From: Cytophagaceae bacterium
GTDB lineage: Bacteria; Bacteroidota; Bacteroidia; Cytophagales; Flexibacteraceae
Reading direction: 5' to 3'
Assembly: GCA_027485575.1 (NCBI GenBank)
Contig: JAIXQU010000101.1
Coordinates: forward strand, 39,932-103,931
DNA: 64,000 nucleotides
How positions within the stretch are numbered: the first letter of the stretch is position 1; the number at the start of each line of letters is the position of its first letter. The notes under the pieces were generated by a model, which did no database searches, had not been told where the DNA came from, and was given only the letters and a program-made list of their open reading frames with translations. The position numbers were made by a program, and so were the translations under genes. Positions 1 to 8,408 of the stretch are shown here, in pieces.

Positions 1-1
1 T

Positions 2-442
2 TTTATTGCCAGGCACATGGAAGCCGGAAAGCGAAATGTGGATATGTTAATCATTGACAACTGGTACGACCGCCTTAAAGGCCACACTTTGTATATGCAA
101 CAGATGATGAACCACTTGTATGACGCAAAACCCAAAAAGTGGAAAAAATACGACTATGAAATGTTTTTTGCAAGCGTGGTTCAGCAACAGGAACACTATT
201 TTATAACCTATCGAAACCTGCTTTCTGACATTCAATGGAAAGTACTGCAGGCAGTTGCGGCTGAGGGCTACGTTGAAAAAGTGCAAAGCAAAGAATGGTT
301 GATGAAACATAAACTTGGCACCAGCAGCACCATCGGGGCGGCCGTCAAAGTTTTAACTGAGCGGGAAATGCTGGCAAAAGAAGCCAAAGGCTATCGTTTA
401 ATGAATCCCTTCTTTGAGTATTGGCTCAACTTTTTATACTGA
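2..442 (+). CDS. C-terminal part of AAA-type ATPase (5' end outside window)
   Basis: The reading frame is open to the window edge: codons before the first ATG at 17 (F-I-A-R-H) continue the protein, so this is the C-terminal fragment of a longer gene. The visible part has no Walker motifs. It looks like the linker plus winged-helix C-terminus of the archaeal-type or COG1672-like P-loop ATPases (helical segment, then a helix-turn-helix-like stretch around visible residues 85-140 ending in N-P-F-F-E-Y-W). That family call rests on resemblance only; the ATPase core would have to be seen upstream. The protein stops at TGA and is followed by a gap of about 115 bp. Confidence 0.6.
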   Translation, partial: FIARHMEAGKRNVDMLIIDNWYDRLKGHTLYMQQMMNHLYDAKPKKWKKYDYEMFFASVVQQQEHYFITYRNLLSDIQWKVLQAVAAEGYVEKVQSKEWLMKHKLGTSSTIGAAVKVLTEREMLAKEAKGYRLMNPFFEYWLNFLY

Positions 443-558
443 AATTCAGGCTGTTAAATGCTGAATTGATATTCGACACAGGTGAAATCCTGTTCAAAAG
501 GAAAACTTTATAAACTTCAACATTTTCCTAAGTTTGCGAAATATAAAATCCTCACCCT

Positions 559-1461
559 TTGAACATATTCGGAATTCTTGGTGCTTTGTTAATTTGTGGT
601 GTCTGGCTGGAATTTCTCCGACGGCTCGATGTTTTTGAGCCCGAAAAGTGGAAATACTCCATAATGGCAACCTCCTTAGGCGCTTTGTTTACTGTATTTC
701 TAATATTTGTGATTTCGCTCCCTGTCATCAGAGACATTCAGGCCAATGGGGATGAGGTTCATGATTTGTTGTTTTATATTTTTAGAGTTGGGTTGCTTGA
801 AGAAATTGTAAAAATTATCCCCCTCTTCATCATGGTTTCTATTACCAAAGAAGTGGACGAACCTTATGACGTTTTAAAGTTTGCCATGTGTAGTGCGCTC
901 GGTTTTGCTACCCTGGAAAACATCATGTATTTCAACGAACATGGCAATGAGATAATAGACAAGCGTGCCTATATTTCTGTGGTGGGTCATCTATCATTTA
1001 CCTGTTGTTTTGCCTATGGTTTTATCCGTAAGCAAATGTTTGGCAGGGGTTGGCAATGGTTGAATATTATTTTATTTGGCTCATTATCAATTATTTTGCA
1101 TGGCCTTTTTGATTTTTTCATTAGCACTTCCTATTTGTTTGTCCTCTTTATTATCCTGTCTTATTTTTTAGTGATTATGCTTCGGAATATGATAAACTCA
1201 GCATTGAATTTTTCTCCATTTTTTGACAAAGTGCATTCCCATAAAATTCAACTTGCCTTTAATTGGTTGCTGATAGGATTGATGGCAGTTTTTGGATTTG
1301 CGGTATTCTCTATTTTTCTGGAAAAAGGAGTAGATGGTGCGTATGATTTTTTTATTGGAAACATAATCTTGTCTGGTACGCTTATCTTTTTTCTGCCTGG
1401 CAGGCTTACCAAATTGGTGCTGGAGCGAAGAAACCGTGTTGACATCTTTACAAGAAAATAA
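559..1461 (+). CDS. PrsW-family intramembrane metalloprotease
   Basis: A 300-residue multi-pass membrane protein with the PrsW signature in order: an EExxK motif (E81, E82, K85), a conserved glutamate in a G-F-A-x-x-E-N segment (E120), a histidine (H144) and a second histidine motif H-G-L-F-D (181-185). In the family these residues are thought to coordinate a metal in a membrane-embedded protease; Bacillus PrsW cleaves an anti-sigma factor. About eight hydrophobic segments are visible. The start is a TTG at 559; the N-terminal F-x-R-R-x-x-x-x-E-P-E segment is typical, so the start is credible. The substrate is unknown and no anti-sigma gene lies next to it. Confidence 0.85.
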   Translation: MNIFGILGALLICGVWLEFLRRLDVFEPEKWKYSIMATSLGALFTVFLIFVISLPVIRDIQANGDEVHDLLFYIFRVGLLEEIVKIIPLFIMVSITKEVDEPYDVLKFAMCSALGFATLENIMYFNEHGNEIIDKRAYISVVGHLSFTCCFAYGFIRKQMFGRGWQWLNIILFGSLSIILHGLFDFFISTSYLFVLFIILSYFLVIMLRNMINSALNFSPFFDKVHSHKIQLAFNWLLIGLMAVFGFAVFSIFLEKGVDGAYDFFIGNIILSGTLIFFLPGRLTKLVLERRNRVDIFTRK

Positions 1462-1486
1462 GCCTTAAATCCGCTTTCTTTGTGCC

Positions 1487-2263
1487 ATGAATTCTGAAAA
1501 CGAAATCAAAAAACCATTTTTTATTCTAGGGCCCTGTGTCATTCAGTCCTGGGAATTGCTCGAAATCATTGCCAAGGAGTTGAAACGGCTTCAGGAAAAA
1601 TTTGGGATAACCATTTATTTTAAAGCATCTTACGACAAAGCCAACCGGACTTCGGTAGAAGGCTTCCGGGGCTTGGGAATGGAGAAAGGTTTGGAGATGC
1701 TCAGCCAGATTAAAACCGATTATGGCTTTCCTGTTTTGACCGATATCCACGAAAGTTATCAGGCTGAAATAGCCGCTAAATATGTAGATGTGCTTCAAAT
1801 TCCAGCTTTTCTTTGTCGCCAAACTGATTTATTGGTGGCTGCAGGGAAAACCGGAAAAATTATAAACATAAAAAAGGCACAGTTTCTCTCAGGCCAGGAC
1901 ATGAAATATCCCGTTGATAAAGTTTTATCGACTGGAAATCAAAATGTTTGGCTGACAGAAAGAGGAACCATGTTTGGGTATAACAACCTGGTGGTAGATT
2001 TTAGAAATCTGCCCGATATGGCCCAATTTGGATTTCCGGTTGTAATGGATTGCACACATTCCGTGCAAAGGCCAGGTGGCGGTGGCGGTAAAACTACTGG
2101 AAACCGGGAGTTTGTGCCTGCTATGGCTTTGGCTGCCAAAGCATTCGGAGCGAACGGTTATTTTCTTGAAGTTCATCCGGACCCTGATTCTGCCCCGAGC
2201 GATGGTCCCAATATGATGTATCTGAATGATTTGGAAGGTCTTTTGGTTAAGATTTTAGCATAA
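1487..2263 (+). CDS. kdsA: 3-deoxy-8-phosphooctulonate (Kdo-8-P) synthase
   Basis: Condenses phosphoenolpyruvate with arabinose-5-phosphate to Kdo-8-phosphate, the first committed step of Kdo for lipopolysaccharide. The 258 residues carry the family motifs: G-P-C (15-17), K-A-S-Y-D-K-A-N-R-T-S, N-I-K-K-A-Q-F-L, the D-C-T-H-S-V-Q segment, the glycine-rich P-G-G-G-G-G-K-T and E-V-H-P-D-P. Cysteine at position 17, where metal-independent enzymes have asparagine, together with the later His, Glu and Asp, points to the metal-dependent class of KdsA. The ATG at 1487 is preceded by a TTTCTTTG box ending only 4 nt upstream. It is followed after 4 nt by kdsD, so the pair is an operon. Confidence 0.96.
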   Translation: MNSENEIKKPFFILGPCVIQSWELLEIIAKELKRLQEKFGITIYFKASYDKANRTSVEGFRGLGMEKGLEMLSQIKTDYGFPVLTDIHESYQAEIAAKYVDVLQIPAFLCRQTDLLVAAGKTGKIINIKKAQFLSGQDMKYPVDKVLSTGNQNVWLTERGTMFGYNNLVVDFRNLPDMAQFGFPVVMDCTHSVQRPGGGGGKTTGNREFVPAMALAAKAFGANGYFLEVHPDPDSAPSDGPNMMYLNDLEGLLVKILA

Positions 2264-2267
2264 AACT

Positions 2268-3221
2268 TTGAGCCAGCTTTTAAACATATTTGACACCCAG
2301 ATTGCTGCCCTTCAGCGGACCAAATCCTTGATAGGTAGTCAATTGGAATCGGCGTTGGAGATTCTTAAATCGTGCGATGGTAAAATCATATTGACCGGAA
2401 TTGGAAAATCAGGAATCATCGCTCATAAAATTTCATCAACTTTAGCCAGTACGGGTAGCCCCTCCGTTTTTATCAATGCCAACGAGGCACTTCATGGGGA
2501 TTTAGGAATAATTTCAGCCGGAGATGTAGTCATTATGCTTTCAAAAAGTGGGACTACAGCCGAGCTCATAAAAATGCTACCCAAAATCAAATCGAAGGGA
2601 ATAAAAACCATTGGTGTTTTTGGGAAAACAGATACCCGATTGGCAAGCAATCTCGATCTGGTGATAGATGCTTCGGTGGAAGAGGAAGGAAGTCCATTTA
2701 ATCTTGCACCTATGGCAAGCACTACAGTTTCACTTGTGATTGGCGATGCTTTATCGTCTGCATTAATGCAATCCAAAGGGTTGAATGAGAGCGATTTCGC
2801 TTCAAACCACCCCGCCGGGCAATTGGGTAGAAACCTTCTTCTGAAAGCCTCCGATATCATGCACGAAGGGGATAAAATGCCAGTTTGCAGACCTGAAAAT
2901 TCTATAAAGGAAGCCATAGTAAATTTGACAAAAAAGAATTTGGGAGGGCTCTGTGTCGTTACAGAAAATGGTGAATTTGCCGGCTTTGTGACTGACGGGG
3001 ATATTCGTAAGTATTTATCTACCCAGGATGATTTGCTAACGCCAGTGTCAGAAATTATGACCAGACGGCCAATTAATGCAACCCCGGAAATGACACTTGC
3101 CCAATTACTTGACTTGATGGAAAGTCCAAAAAGGCAAATTTATGTAGCTCCGGTTTTAGACCCGGTTTCCGGAAAAGCGCTGGGAATTGTAAGGATGCAC
3201 GATATTTTGAATGAGGGTTAG
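2268..3221 (+). CDS. kdsD: D-arabinose-5-phosphate isomerase (SIS + CBS domains)
   Basis: Interconverts ribulose-5-phosphate and arabinose-5-phosphate, supplying the KdsA substrate. The 317 residues show an N-terminal SIS sugar-isomerase domain (about 35-165; G-I-G-K-S-G at 44-49, S-K-S-G-T-T at 92-97), the H-P-A-G-Q-L-G-R segment with the expected catalytic histidine H181, and a C-terminal pair of CBS domains (about 205-317). The start is a TTG at 2268, four nucleotides after the kdsA stop, giving M-S-Q-L-L; no better start exists nearby. Its TAG stop overlaps the TAA stop of the convergent glycosyltransferase gene (shared bases TTAG, 3218-3221), so there is no room for a terminator between the two operons. 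Confidence 0.95.
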   Translation: MSQLLNIFDTQIAALQRTKSLIGSQLESALEILKSCDGKIILTGIGKSGIIAHKISSTLASTGSPSVFINANEALHGDLGIISAGDVVIMLSKSGTTAELIKMLPKIKSKGIKTIGVFGKTDTRLASNLDLVIDASVEEEGSPFNLAPMASTTVSLVIGDALSSALMQSKGLNESDFASNHPAGQLGRNLLLKASDIMHEGDKMPVCRPENSIKEAIVNLTKKNLGGLCVVTENGEFAGFVTDGDIRKYLSTQDDLLTPVSEIMTRRPINATPEMTLAQLLDLMESPKRQIYVAPVLDPVSGKALGIVRMHDILNEG

Positions 3222-4198
3222 AATTTAGGTAAAATTCTTGACAACCAAAGTTTAAAACCCGAACCAACAGGTTGCCCATTCCTGGATTTTAAACTCACCA
3301 GACTCCTGGCATATATTTCATTAAATGTTCTAAGCCATGATTTAACTGAAATTGGTTTGAGTTTAATAGTCAAAGAAATTGCTTCCAATAATGGCATTGT
3401 ATAATTCAGATTTTCAATTTGAAGTCTAAACCAAATGATTTGTTCACCAAAAAGAGTTGGTGTTATTTTTCCCTTGTATCTTGTATTAAACCAAATGATA
3501 AAATCTGAGGCGGCCTCCAGTTTGGTAGCTATAAACGGCCCGGCCTGACTTGAAATATTAACTTCGCTCATTCTCCAAAAAACCTTTGCTTCATCTACAT
3601 AGGCAATTTTTTCCGGACTTGAAAATGCAATCCATGAGGCATCATCTGCGCACCAGGCAGAGGGAAAATTTATAAAGCCACCCTCTCTTTCAAATACTTT
3701 TCTGGAAAAAATAAATTCCACAGCTGAATTTAAAAGCTTTCTTTCAAACCTTCTTTTCCCAAATTCAAATCCATCAATATCCGAAAATTCTGTGTTATTG
3801 GAATCGGTTATTTCTGAGAATTGATTGATAACTGAAAAATTGAACTTAAAAACATTGGCATTTTTATTGTTTTCCAATGCTTTATAAAAAGAGGAAACAC
3901 AATTTTCATCCAATTCATCATCATCAGAAAATAACCAAAGCCAGGGCTCTGAACTGAGATTTACACAACGGTTCCAATGTCCGACAAGATTAGATTGGCC
4001 AAGGTTGTTTTCGAATTTCTTGTAAATCCACCCATTTTTTTTGACGAATGGTTCAGCAATTTCCAAAAGATTATTTGGGCTTGCGTCATCTCCGATATAA
4101 ACCTTAAATCTGTTATCCGATTGTTTTTCAATAGATTGTAAGGCCTTGAAAAGAAAATCCGGTTTGTATGCAGGGATAATAATGGCAAGTTGTTGCAT
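3218..4198 (-). CDS. Family 2 glycosyltransferase
   Basis: A 326-residue GT-A fold (GT2) glycosyltransferase. The N-terminus L-A-I-I-I-P-A-Y-K-P, the nucleotide-sugar motif G-D-D-A-S (36-40) and a D-D-D run at 92-94 (the DxD-type metal site) are visible. It is the last gene of a minus-strand run of six (8228 to 3218) and follows the previous gene by 9 nt. It probably transfers one sugar in a surface glycan (LPS core, O-antigen or similar); donor and acceptor cannot be read. Its neighbourhood beside kdsA/kdsD supports an envelope role. Confidence 0.88.
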   Translation of the reverse strand: MQQLAIIIPAYKPDFLFKALQSIEKQSDNRFKVYIGDDASPNNLLEIAEPFVKKNGWIYKKFENNLGQSNLVGHWNRCVNLSSEPWLWLFSDDDELDENCVSSFYKALENNKNANVFKFNFSVINQFSEITDSNNTEFSDIDGFEFGKRRFERKLLNSAVEFIFSRKVFEREGGFINFPSAWCADDASWIAFSSPEKIAYVDEAKVFWRMSEVNISSQAGPFIATKLEAASDFIIWFNTRYKGKITPTLFGEQIIWFRLQIENLNYTMPLLEAISLTIKLKPISVKSWLRTFNEIYARSLVSLKSRNGQPVGSGFKLWLSRILPKF

Positions 4199-4207
4199 AT
4201 CTGAAGC

Positions 4208-4927
4208 CTACATTTTTTCCCAATCGGTTAAAGGGCCTAACCAGGATGTTTCACCATGTGTGCTCAATCCCGGAATAGATGATACCAGAATACGCTTTTT
4301 GCCAAAATTTGTGTTTTCCCAGGAACCAATTCCCTGCAATTTTTGAAATGCCCCAAAGTCATTGGGAAAACCTTGAGATGTAAACTCCCACCAAACCTCC
4401 TTGTCAGCTATTAAGGTAGAAACTTTGGCGGCAAAGGTCATGGTCGTGGAATTGGTTTGTTTCCAGTGGGAAGTTTTGGTTAGCCAAACCCTGGTTTGTT
4501 CCGAATCATTTTCAATATATGGGTTAGGACCACCTTTGGAGTGGCTCATGTATTTATCCGGATGATCGTACAAAGTGGCATAGTCAGCAAACTGTAAGGC
4601 TTCATACAAAGCTTCTTCAGATTTTTCTTTGTGCAAATAGTCATCCTCTAATAAATAAACCAATTCCTCAGCCTGAAAATTTTCAATGGCGAATTGAACC
4701 ACATGCCGCCAGCTCATTGCATTGCCAAGTTTAATTTCAATAGGTTTTAGACCCAAACCAATCACCATATGTAGAGTTTCAATTCCACAATTGTCTGCAA
4801 AAACAAAGAAATTCTCTTTTCCAAAGGTTGAAATGGCATTTTCTAAACAATGCTTTTTCGTGGCATTATTTAGCTTTACTTTTGGATTTCCACCGTCAGA
4901 TATCCGATATAATACCTTTATTGCCAA
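4208..4927 (-). CDS. Glycosyltransferase-like protein of the surface glycan cluster
   Basis: A 239-residue protein without a classical GT2 N-terminus but with an E-D-D motif in Y-L-L-E-D-D-Y (94-96), in the right place for a DxD-type metal site. I do not recognise a named family; glycosyltransferase or GT-associated function is inferred from this motif and from its position between two glycosyltransferases. It starts at a TTG (4925-4927) directly adjoining the TAA stop of the upstream gene, so translation is probably coupled. It ends 9 nt before the next gene. The first in-frame ATG lies about 53 codons in and would remove a conserved-looking N-terminus. Confidence 0.65.
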   Translation of the reverse strand: MAIKVLYRISDGGNPKVKLNNATKKHCLENAISTFGKENFFVFADNCGIETLHMVIGLGLKPIEIKLGNAMSWRHVVQFAIENFQAEELVYLLEDDYLHKEKSEEALYEALQFADYATLYDHPDKYMSHSKGGPNPYIENDSEQTRVWLTKTSHWKQTNSTTMTFAAKVSTLIADKEVWWEFTSQGFPNDFGAFQKLQGIGSWENTNFGKKRILVSSIPGLSTHGETSWLGPLTDWEKM

Positions 4928-5737
4928 TTAGTTGGTTGGTTTAATAAATGGATCCACGGTCCTGTATTTGTAACCATGCACAAAATCTACACCCTTAAAG
5001 CCATTGGCAAATTCGTCTTTAACCAATTGAACCCAATCCCGTTCGTGGCTATGCCCCCAGGTGCTTACTTTTTTGATCATTTCTTCCTCAGATCTGACCC
5101 AGGAATAATGATGAATTAAAGGTTGATTGTCTGTTCCAAGCACCATTCTTGCTTTAGGTTCAACTATGTCCCTAAAACTTTTGTCCCTATCCAGGAAATC
5201 CATAATCATTTCTTCTGTTAGCAGGTTTTTTCTGGCGATGACAGCTGAATCTTCAAATGTTTCAGATTGATAGGCTATGTCTCTGAAATAGTAATAGTTG
5301 GCTAGTTTAATCACATTCATTTTTGACAACGGAAACTTGCTCAAAAAATCTTTAAACCGGTCTCCATCAACTACTTCATCGGCATCTAGAAACAAGATAA
5401 AATCAGTGTCCGGGCTTGATTTTTTCCAGCCAACCACCCGGGCATAAGTTACCCAATGTTGGGGTAAAACATCCAGTTTGGGGTCATAGGGAAAGAATTC
5501 AAATTTAGCACCCGGATTTTCCTTTATTGTCTTTTCTAATAAGGCTTTGTTTTCCAAACTACCATCATAAAAATGGTCAGTATATGGCACAATAACTTCA
5601 AATGAAAACTTAAGTGCTTCCTGGATACATGCGCCAATAAACTTGTAGTCATTGGTACAATAGTTAATGAGGGTTGTAATCTTAACAGGCGTTTGTTTTC
5701 CTGTTATTTTTTCTTTAAGTTTATTTAAAAGGCTCAT
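4928..5737 (-). CDS. Glycosyltransferase (GT2-like) with D-A-D motif
   Basis: A 269-residue protein. It has a short basic N-terminus, then T-T-L-I-N-Y-C-T-N-D, and a F-L-D-A-D-E motif (DAD at 118-120) that serves as the DxD metal/nucleotide-sugar site in GT-A enzymes. It starts with ATG inside the end of the upstream GT2 gene (4-nt overlap, 5734-5737) and abuts the TTG start of the next gene, so it is in the middle of a tightly packed operon. The exact sugar specificity is unknown. The family call is by motif and context rather than full-length recognition. Confidence 0.72.
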   Translation of the reverse strand: MSLLNKLKEKITGKQTPVKITTLINYCTNDYKFIGACIQEALKFSFEVIVPYTDHFYDGSLENKALLEKTIKENPGAKFEFFPYDPKLDVLPQHWVTYARVVGWKKSSPDTDFILFLDADEVVDGDRFKDFLSKFPLSKMNVIKLANYYYFRDIAYQSETFEDSAVIARKNLLTEEMIMDFLDRDKSFRDIVEPKARMVLGTDNQPLIHHYSWVRSEEEMIKKVSTWGHSHERDWVQLVKDEFANGFKGVDFVHGYKYRTVDPFIKPTN

Positions 5738-6528
5738 TCAGAAAGTTTTGGAAAAAATTTTCTCCATTTGAGTGTCACATACCAATTCAACTTTAACCAC
5801 CGGACTTCCATTTTTTGGGCAAAGTTGAGCTTTTCAAAATAAAAATCCCTAAGTCCCTGACTTCTTAAATACGACTGATTTCCTATTTGGTCCTGGCTGG
5901 TTTTGGCATCCGGCAAAAGTCGGAAATTTCCCCATGTTTCATTCACATAGTGAAAAGGAATACCGGCAACAGCCGATTTTAAAATGAAATCATAATCCAT
6001 CGCAAAGTGTTCTTTTTCAGGAAAGTATCCTATCTTCTCATGGATTGATTTTGGATAAAAATAAGCAGAAGGATTAAAGGGCCATTCGCACAAATCTGCA
6101 ATCAATAAAGGCAAAGTCATATTGGAAGGCATATTCAGATTTCTTAGATTTCCGTCCGGGTTCCAGATATTGAGGTTTCCAACCAGGATTTTTTCTTCAT
6201 TTTCATTCGTTTTAATCCGATTCAAAACTGAATTTAAGGCGCCTTTTTCATAAAAATCATCAACGTTTAAAAAACTGATCCAGTTGCCTTTAGCCATCTG
6301 TATGCCCTTGTTCATGGCATCACTTTGTCCATTATCTTTTTCAGAAATCCATTGTACATGGCTAAATTTTTCTGCCATTTCTTTTAGAATTTCTAAGGTT
6401 CCATCCTTACTTCCGCCATCTATAACTATATGTTCTATTCCATCCTGCCATTGGGATGAAACATTTTCCAAACATGATTTTAGAAATGCAGACCCATTAT
6501 AAACTGGGGTAATGATTGTAAGAACCAA
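5734..6528 (-). CDS. Family 2 glycosyltransferase (paralogue of the gene at 7392-8228)
   Basis: A 264-residue GT2 enzyme: T-I-I-T-P-V-Y-N-G at the N-terminus, D-G-G-S-K-D-G (37-43) for nucleotide binding, and N-V-D-D (88-91) as the DxD-type metal site. It aligns without gaps over the first 90 residues with the glycosyltransferase at 7392-8228 (shared S-E-K-D-x-G-Q-S-D-A-M-N-K-G-I, 62-76, and S-F-L-N-V-D-D-F-Y-E), so the two are clear duplicates, separated by one methyltransferase gene. It overlaps the following gene by 4 nt (ATGA) and lies 21 nt after the methyltransferase. It probably adds a sugar related to that of its paralogue. Confidence 0.9.
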   Translation of the reverse strand: MVLTIITPVYNGSAFLKSCLENVSSQWQDGIEHIVIDGGSKDGTLEILKEMAEKFSHVQWISEKDNGQSDAMNKGIQMAKGNWISFLNVDDFYEKGALNSVLNRIKTNENEEKILVGNLNIWNPDGNLRNLNMPSNMTLPLLIADLCEWPFNPSAYFYPKSIHEKIGYFPEKEHFAMDYDFILKSAVAGIPFHYVNETWGNFRLLPDAKTSQDQIGNQSYLRSQGLRDFYFEKLNFAQKMEVRWLKLNWYVTLKWRKFFPKLSE

Positions 6529-6549
6529 CTTGAAAATAGGTTTAAAAGC

Positions 6550-7305
6550 CTAAATCCACTCTACAAGTCCGGTCCCTGACCAATGTCCAAAAGAGGAAAT
6601 ATCCAACTTTGGATGTTTAATGTCTCTCCAAATCGGAGTCATGATAGTAAACCGGATGTCGTCAAACATAATTATAGGTTTGTTTTTAAACTTTACCCGG
6701 TCGAAAAGAGCGATAAAGGCTCTTTCCATGACACCATCTTTTGCAGCGTCTGCAAATATAAAATCTACATTTTCAAGGATATCCATTTGGCTTTCGGCCA
6801 TTTTTGGATCTGCCAGATCTACAATTCTCTGTTCCATTTTTTCATCAAAATCGGAAGCTTTAAGTCCACAATTTGGAATTTGATCAAAAGGAATGATATC
6901 GTAAGTATATATCTTGGAACCTTCAGGCAAAGTAGATTTCATTGCCATACAACCAGCACCCTGGTAGGTGCCAATTTCTAGAACAATTTTTGGTTTGATA
7001 ACCTCCATTAACGCAGCCAATAACTTATAATGTTCACCAGGATAGGTGTTTATATACGTCTGGAGTTCTGGATAGAATGCCTTGGAAACAGGTTCAAGAT
7101 TGATAGAAAAAGCTTTTTTACTTGCTTCTAATCCTATATCAATGAGCCTTTGGCTTGGCTGAAAAGGTTCATCATCAAGTGACAATAAATAGGAGGGCAG
7201 GTAATGTCTAACCCTTTGGTTAAGATAACTTTCAACCTCCTTTGTTTCTATTGTTTGAGGATTACTCACTTCATTATTTGATTTCAAAAAAGAAAAAAGG
7301 CTCAT
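6550..7305 (-). CDS. Class I SAM-dependent methyltransferase
   Basis: A 251-residue methyltransferase. The SAM-binding motif I is V-L-E-I-G-T-Y-Q-G-A-G (108-118), followed by an acidic Y-D-I-I-P segment and F-I-F-A-D-A-A-K-D, typical of the Methyltransf_24 / O-methyltransferase group. The first 90 residues are a family-specific helical extension. It sits between two paralogous glycosyltransferases, so the natural inference is methylation of a sugar or capping of a glycan chain; a small-molecule substrate cannot be excluded. ATG start at 7305, about 86 nt after the upstream glycosyltransferase. Confidence 0.8.
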   Translation of the reverse strand: MSLFSFLKSNNEVSNPQTIETKEVESYLNQRVRHYLPSYLLSLDDEPFQPSQRLIDIGLEASKKAFSINLEPVSKAFYPELQTYINTYPGEHYKLLAALMEVIKPKIVLEIGTYQGAGCMAMKSTLPEGSKIYTYDIIPFDQIPNCGLKASDFDEKMEQRIVDLADPKMAESQMDILENVDFIFADAAKDGVMERAFIALFDRVKFKNKPIIMFDDIRFTIMTPIWRDIKHPKLDISSFGHWSGTGLVEWI

Positions 7306-7391
7306 TTGTTTTTTGTTGTTTTCGGTGCAAAGGACAGGTTTTCAATTCAAAATGGCAAACGCTATTCAAACAGGAGATTTAACGGATTCTT

Positions 7392-8228
7392 TTAGGCTTG
7401 CCGGAACAATGATTTAATTTTGTTTTTAATTTTTCTGGACGTAGAAATCGCCTTTGGTTTTTCTGGTAATAGCATGGGCTTATTTTCAGATAAAATGGAT
7501 GCTAAAAGAGTCAATTGACCTTCATTAAACCCCTCGATTGCCTTCTTTCTTACTATTTCTCCTGCCTCAAAAGCTGTTTCCAGGGTTTCCTGATGTGCAT
7601 TTTGGGTTTTAGAATCTGTTACCATCACAAAGTTTCCCCAAATCTCATCAACATGTTTTAAGTCAATATATTGAGCAGCTTCCATAATAAACTCATAATC
7701 CATGCAAAAATGATTTTGGGTATTGTAGAGTCCGGTCTTTTCATGAAGGCTTTTGTGGTAAAAATATGCAGCTGGATTGTATGGCCACTCAAAACAATTA
7801 GAAACCAACTCAACCAAAGAAATTCTGTTTGGTTTATTGAAATGTTTTAAACTGCCATCCGCATTCCAGATATTGAGGTTTCCACAAACAAAAGATGGCT
7901 CAGGTAAATCTTTAAATATTTCCAGAATACGATTGAAAACTCCAGGCTCATAGAAATCATCCACATTCAGAAAGCTGATAATTTCTCCTTTGGCTGCAGC
8001 AATTCCCTTGTTCATCGCATCGCTTTGGCCTTTGTCTTTTTCAGAAATCAGCCTGATATGGGGGTGATTTTCAGCGAATTCTTTTACAATTTCCTGGGTT
8101 CCATCTGTACTTAACCCATCCATTATCAAATGCTCAACAGAATCGCAATTCTGGTTTATTACATTCTCTATGCATTGCCTGATGTACTTGGCTCCATTAA
8201 AAACTGGAGTAATGATGGTAATCTGCAT
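7392..8228 (-). CDS. Family 2 glycosyltransferase, first gene of glycan cluster
   Basis: A 278-residue GT2 enzyme with I-I-T-P-V-F-N-G-A at the N-terminus, D-G-L-S-T-D-G (37-43) and N-V-D-D (88-91). It is the paralogue of the gene at 5734-6528. The last 60 or so residues are a basic tail (K-I-K-N-K-I-K-S-L-F) that may contact the membrane. It is the promoter-proximal gene of the six-gene minus-strand cluster and is divergent from pgk. A perfect TAGATTTG box (8237-8244 on the minus strand) ends 8 nt before the ATG, so its mRNA may have almost no leader. Confidence 0.9.
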   Translation of the reverse strand: MQITIITPVFNGAKYIRQCIENVINQNCDSVEHLIMDGLSTDGTQEIVKEFAENHPHIRLISEKDKGQSDAMNKGIAAAKGEIISFLNVDDFYEPGVFNRILEIFKDLPEPSFVCGNLNIWNADGSLKHFNKPNRISLVELVSNCFEWPYNPAAYFYHKSLHEKTGLYNTQNHFCMDYEFIMEAAQYIDLKHVDEIWGNFVMVTDSKTQNAHQETLETAFEAGEIVRKKAIEGFNEGQLTLLASILSENKPMLLPEKPKAISTSRKIKNKIKSLFRQA

Positions 8229-8236
8229 TCTGGCTG

Positions 8237-8244
8237 CAAATCTA
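8237..8244 (-). promoter_or_regulatory. Bacteroidota -7 promoter box (TAGATTTG) of the glycan cluster
   Basis: On the minus strand this reads TAGATTTG, a full match to the Bacteroidota sigma-A -7 consensus TAnnTTTG. It ends 8 nt from the ATG at 8228. No good TTG/TTTG -33 element lies 17-23 nt further upstream (the nearest TTTG is about 12 nt away), so the assignment is by the -7 match and position only. Confidence 0.45.
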
Positions 8245-8316
8245 TGAATTGTATGTCAAAAAAAACTGAATTTGGGTTTCAGGACTTGCAAATCGGTCCT
8301 CGGTTTTTCTAGTTTT

Positions 8317-8324
8317 TAACTTTG
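8317..8324 (+). promoter_or_regulatory. Candidate -7 promoter box (TAACTTTG) of pgk
   Basis: TAACTTTG matches TAnnTTTG. It lies about 85 nt upstream of the preferred pgk ATG at 8409 and would put transcription start near 8328, inside the longest possible pgk reading frame. This supports the downstream start. The -33 element is not convincing. Confidence 0.4.
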
Positions 8325-8408
8325 ATGAATTCAGAAACAATATTTTGGAATCATTTATTGGGCTTTCAGAAACCGCAATTCATTATGTTTGCAATCCAAT
8401 TCTTTATC

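Noticed and set aside
47..310. Antisense open frame over the ATPase fragment
   Set aside because: Shadow frame of the plus-strand gene with no domain or start context.
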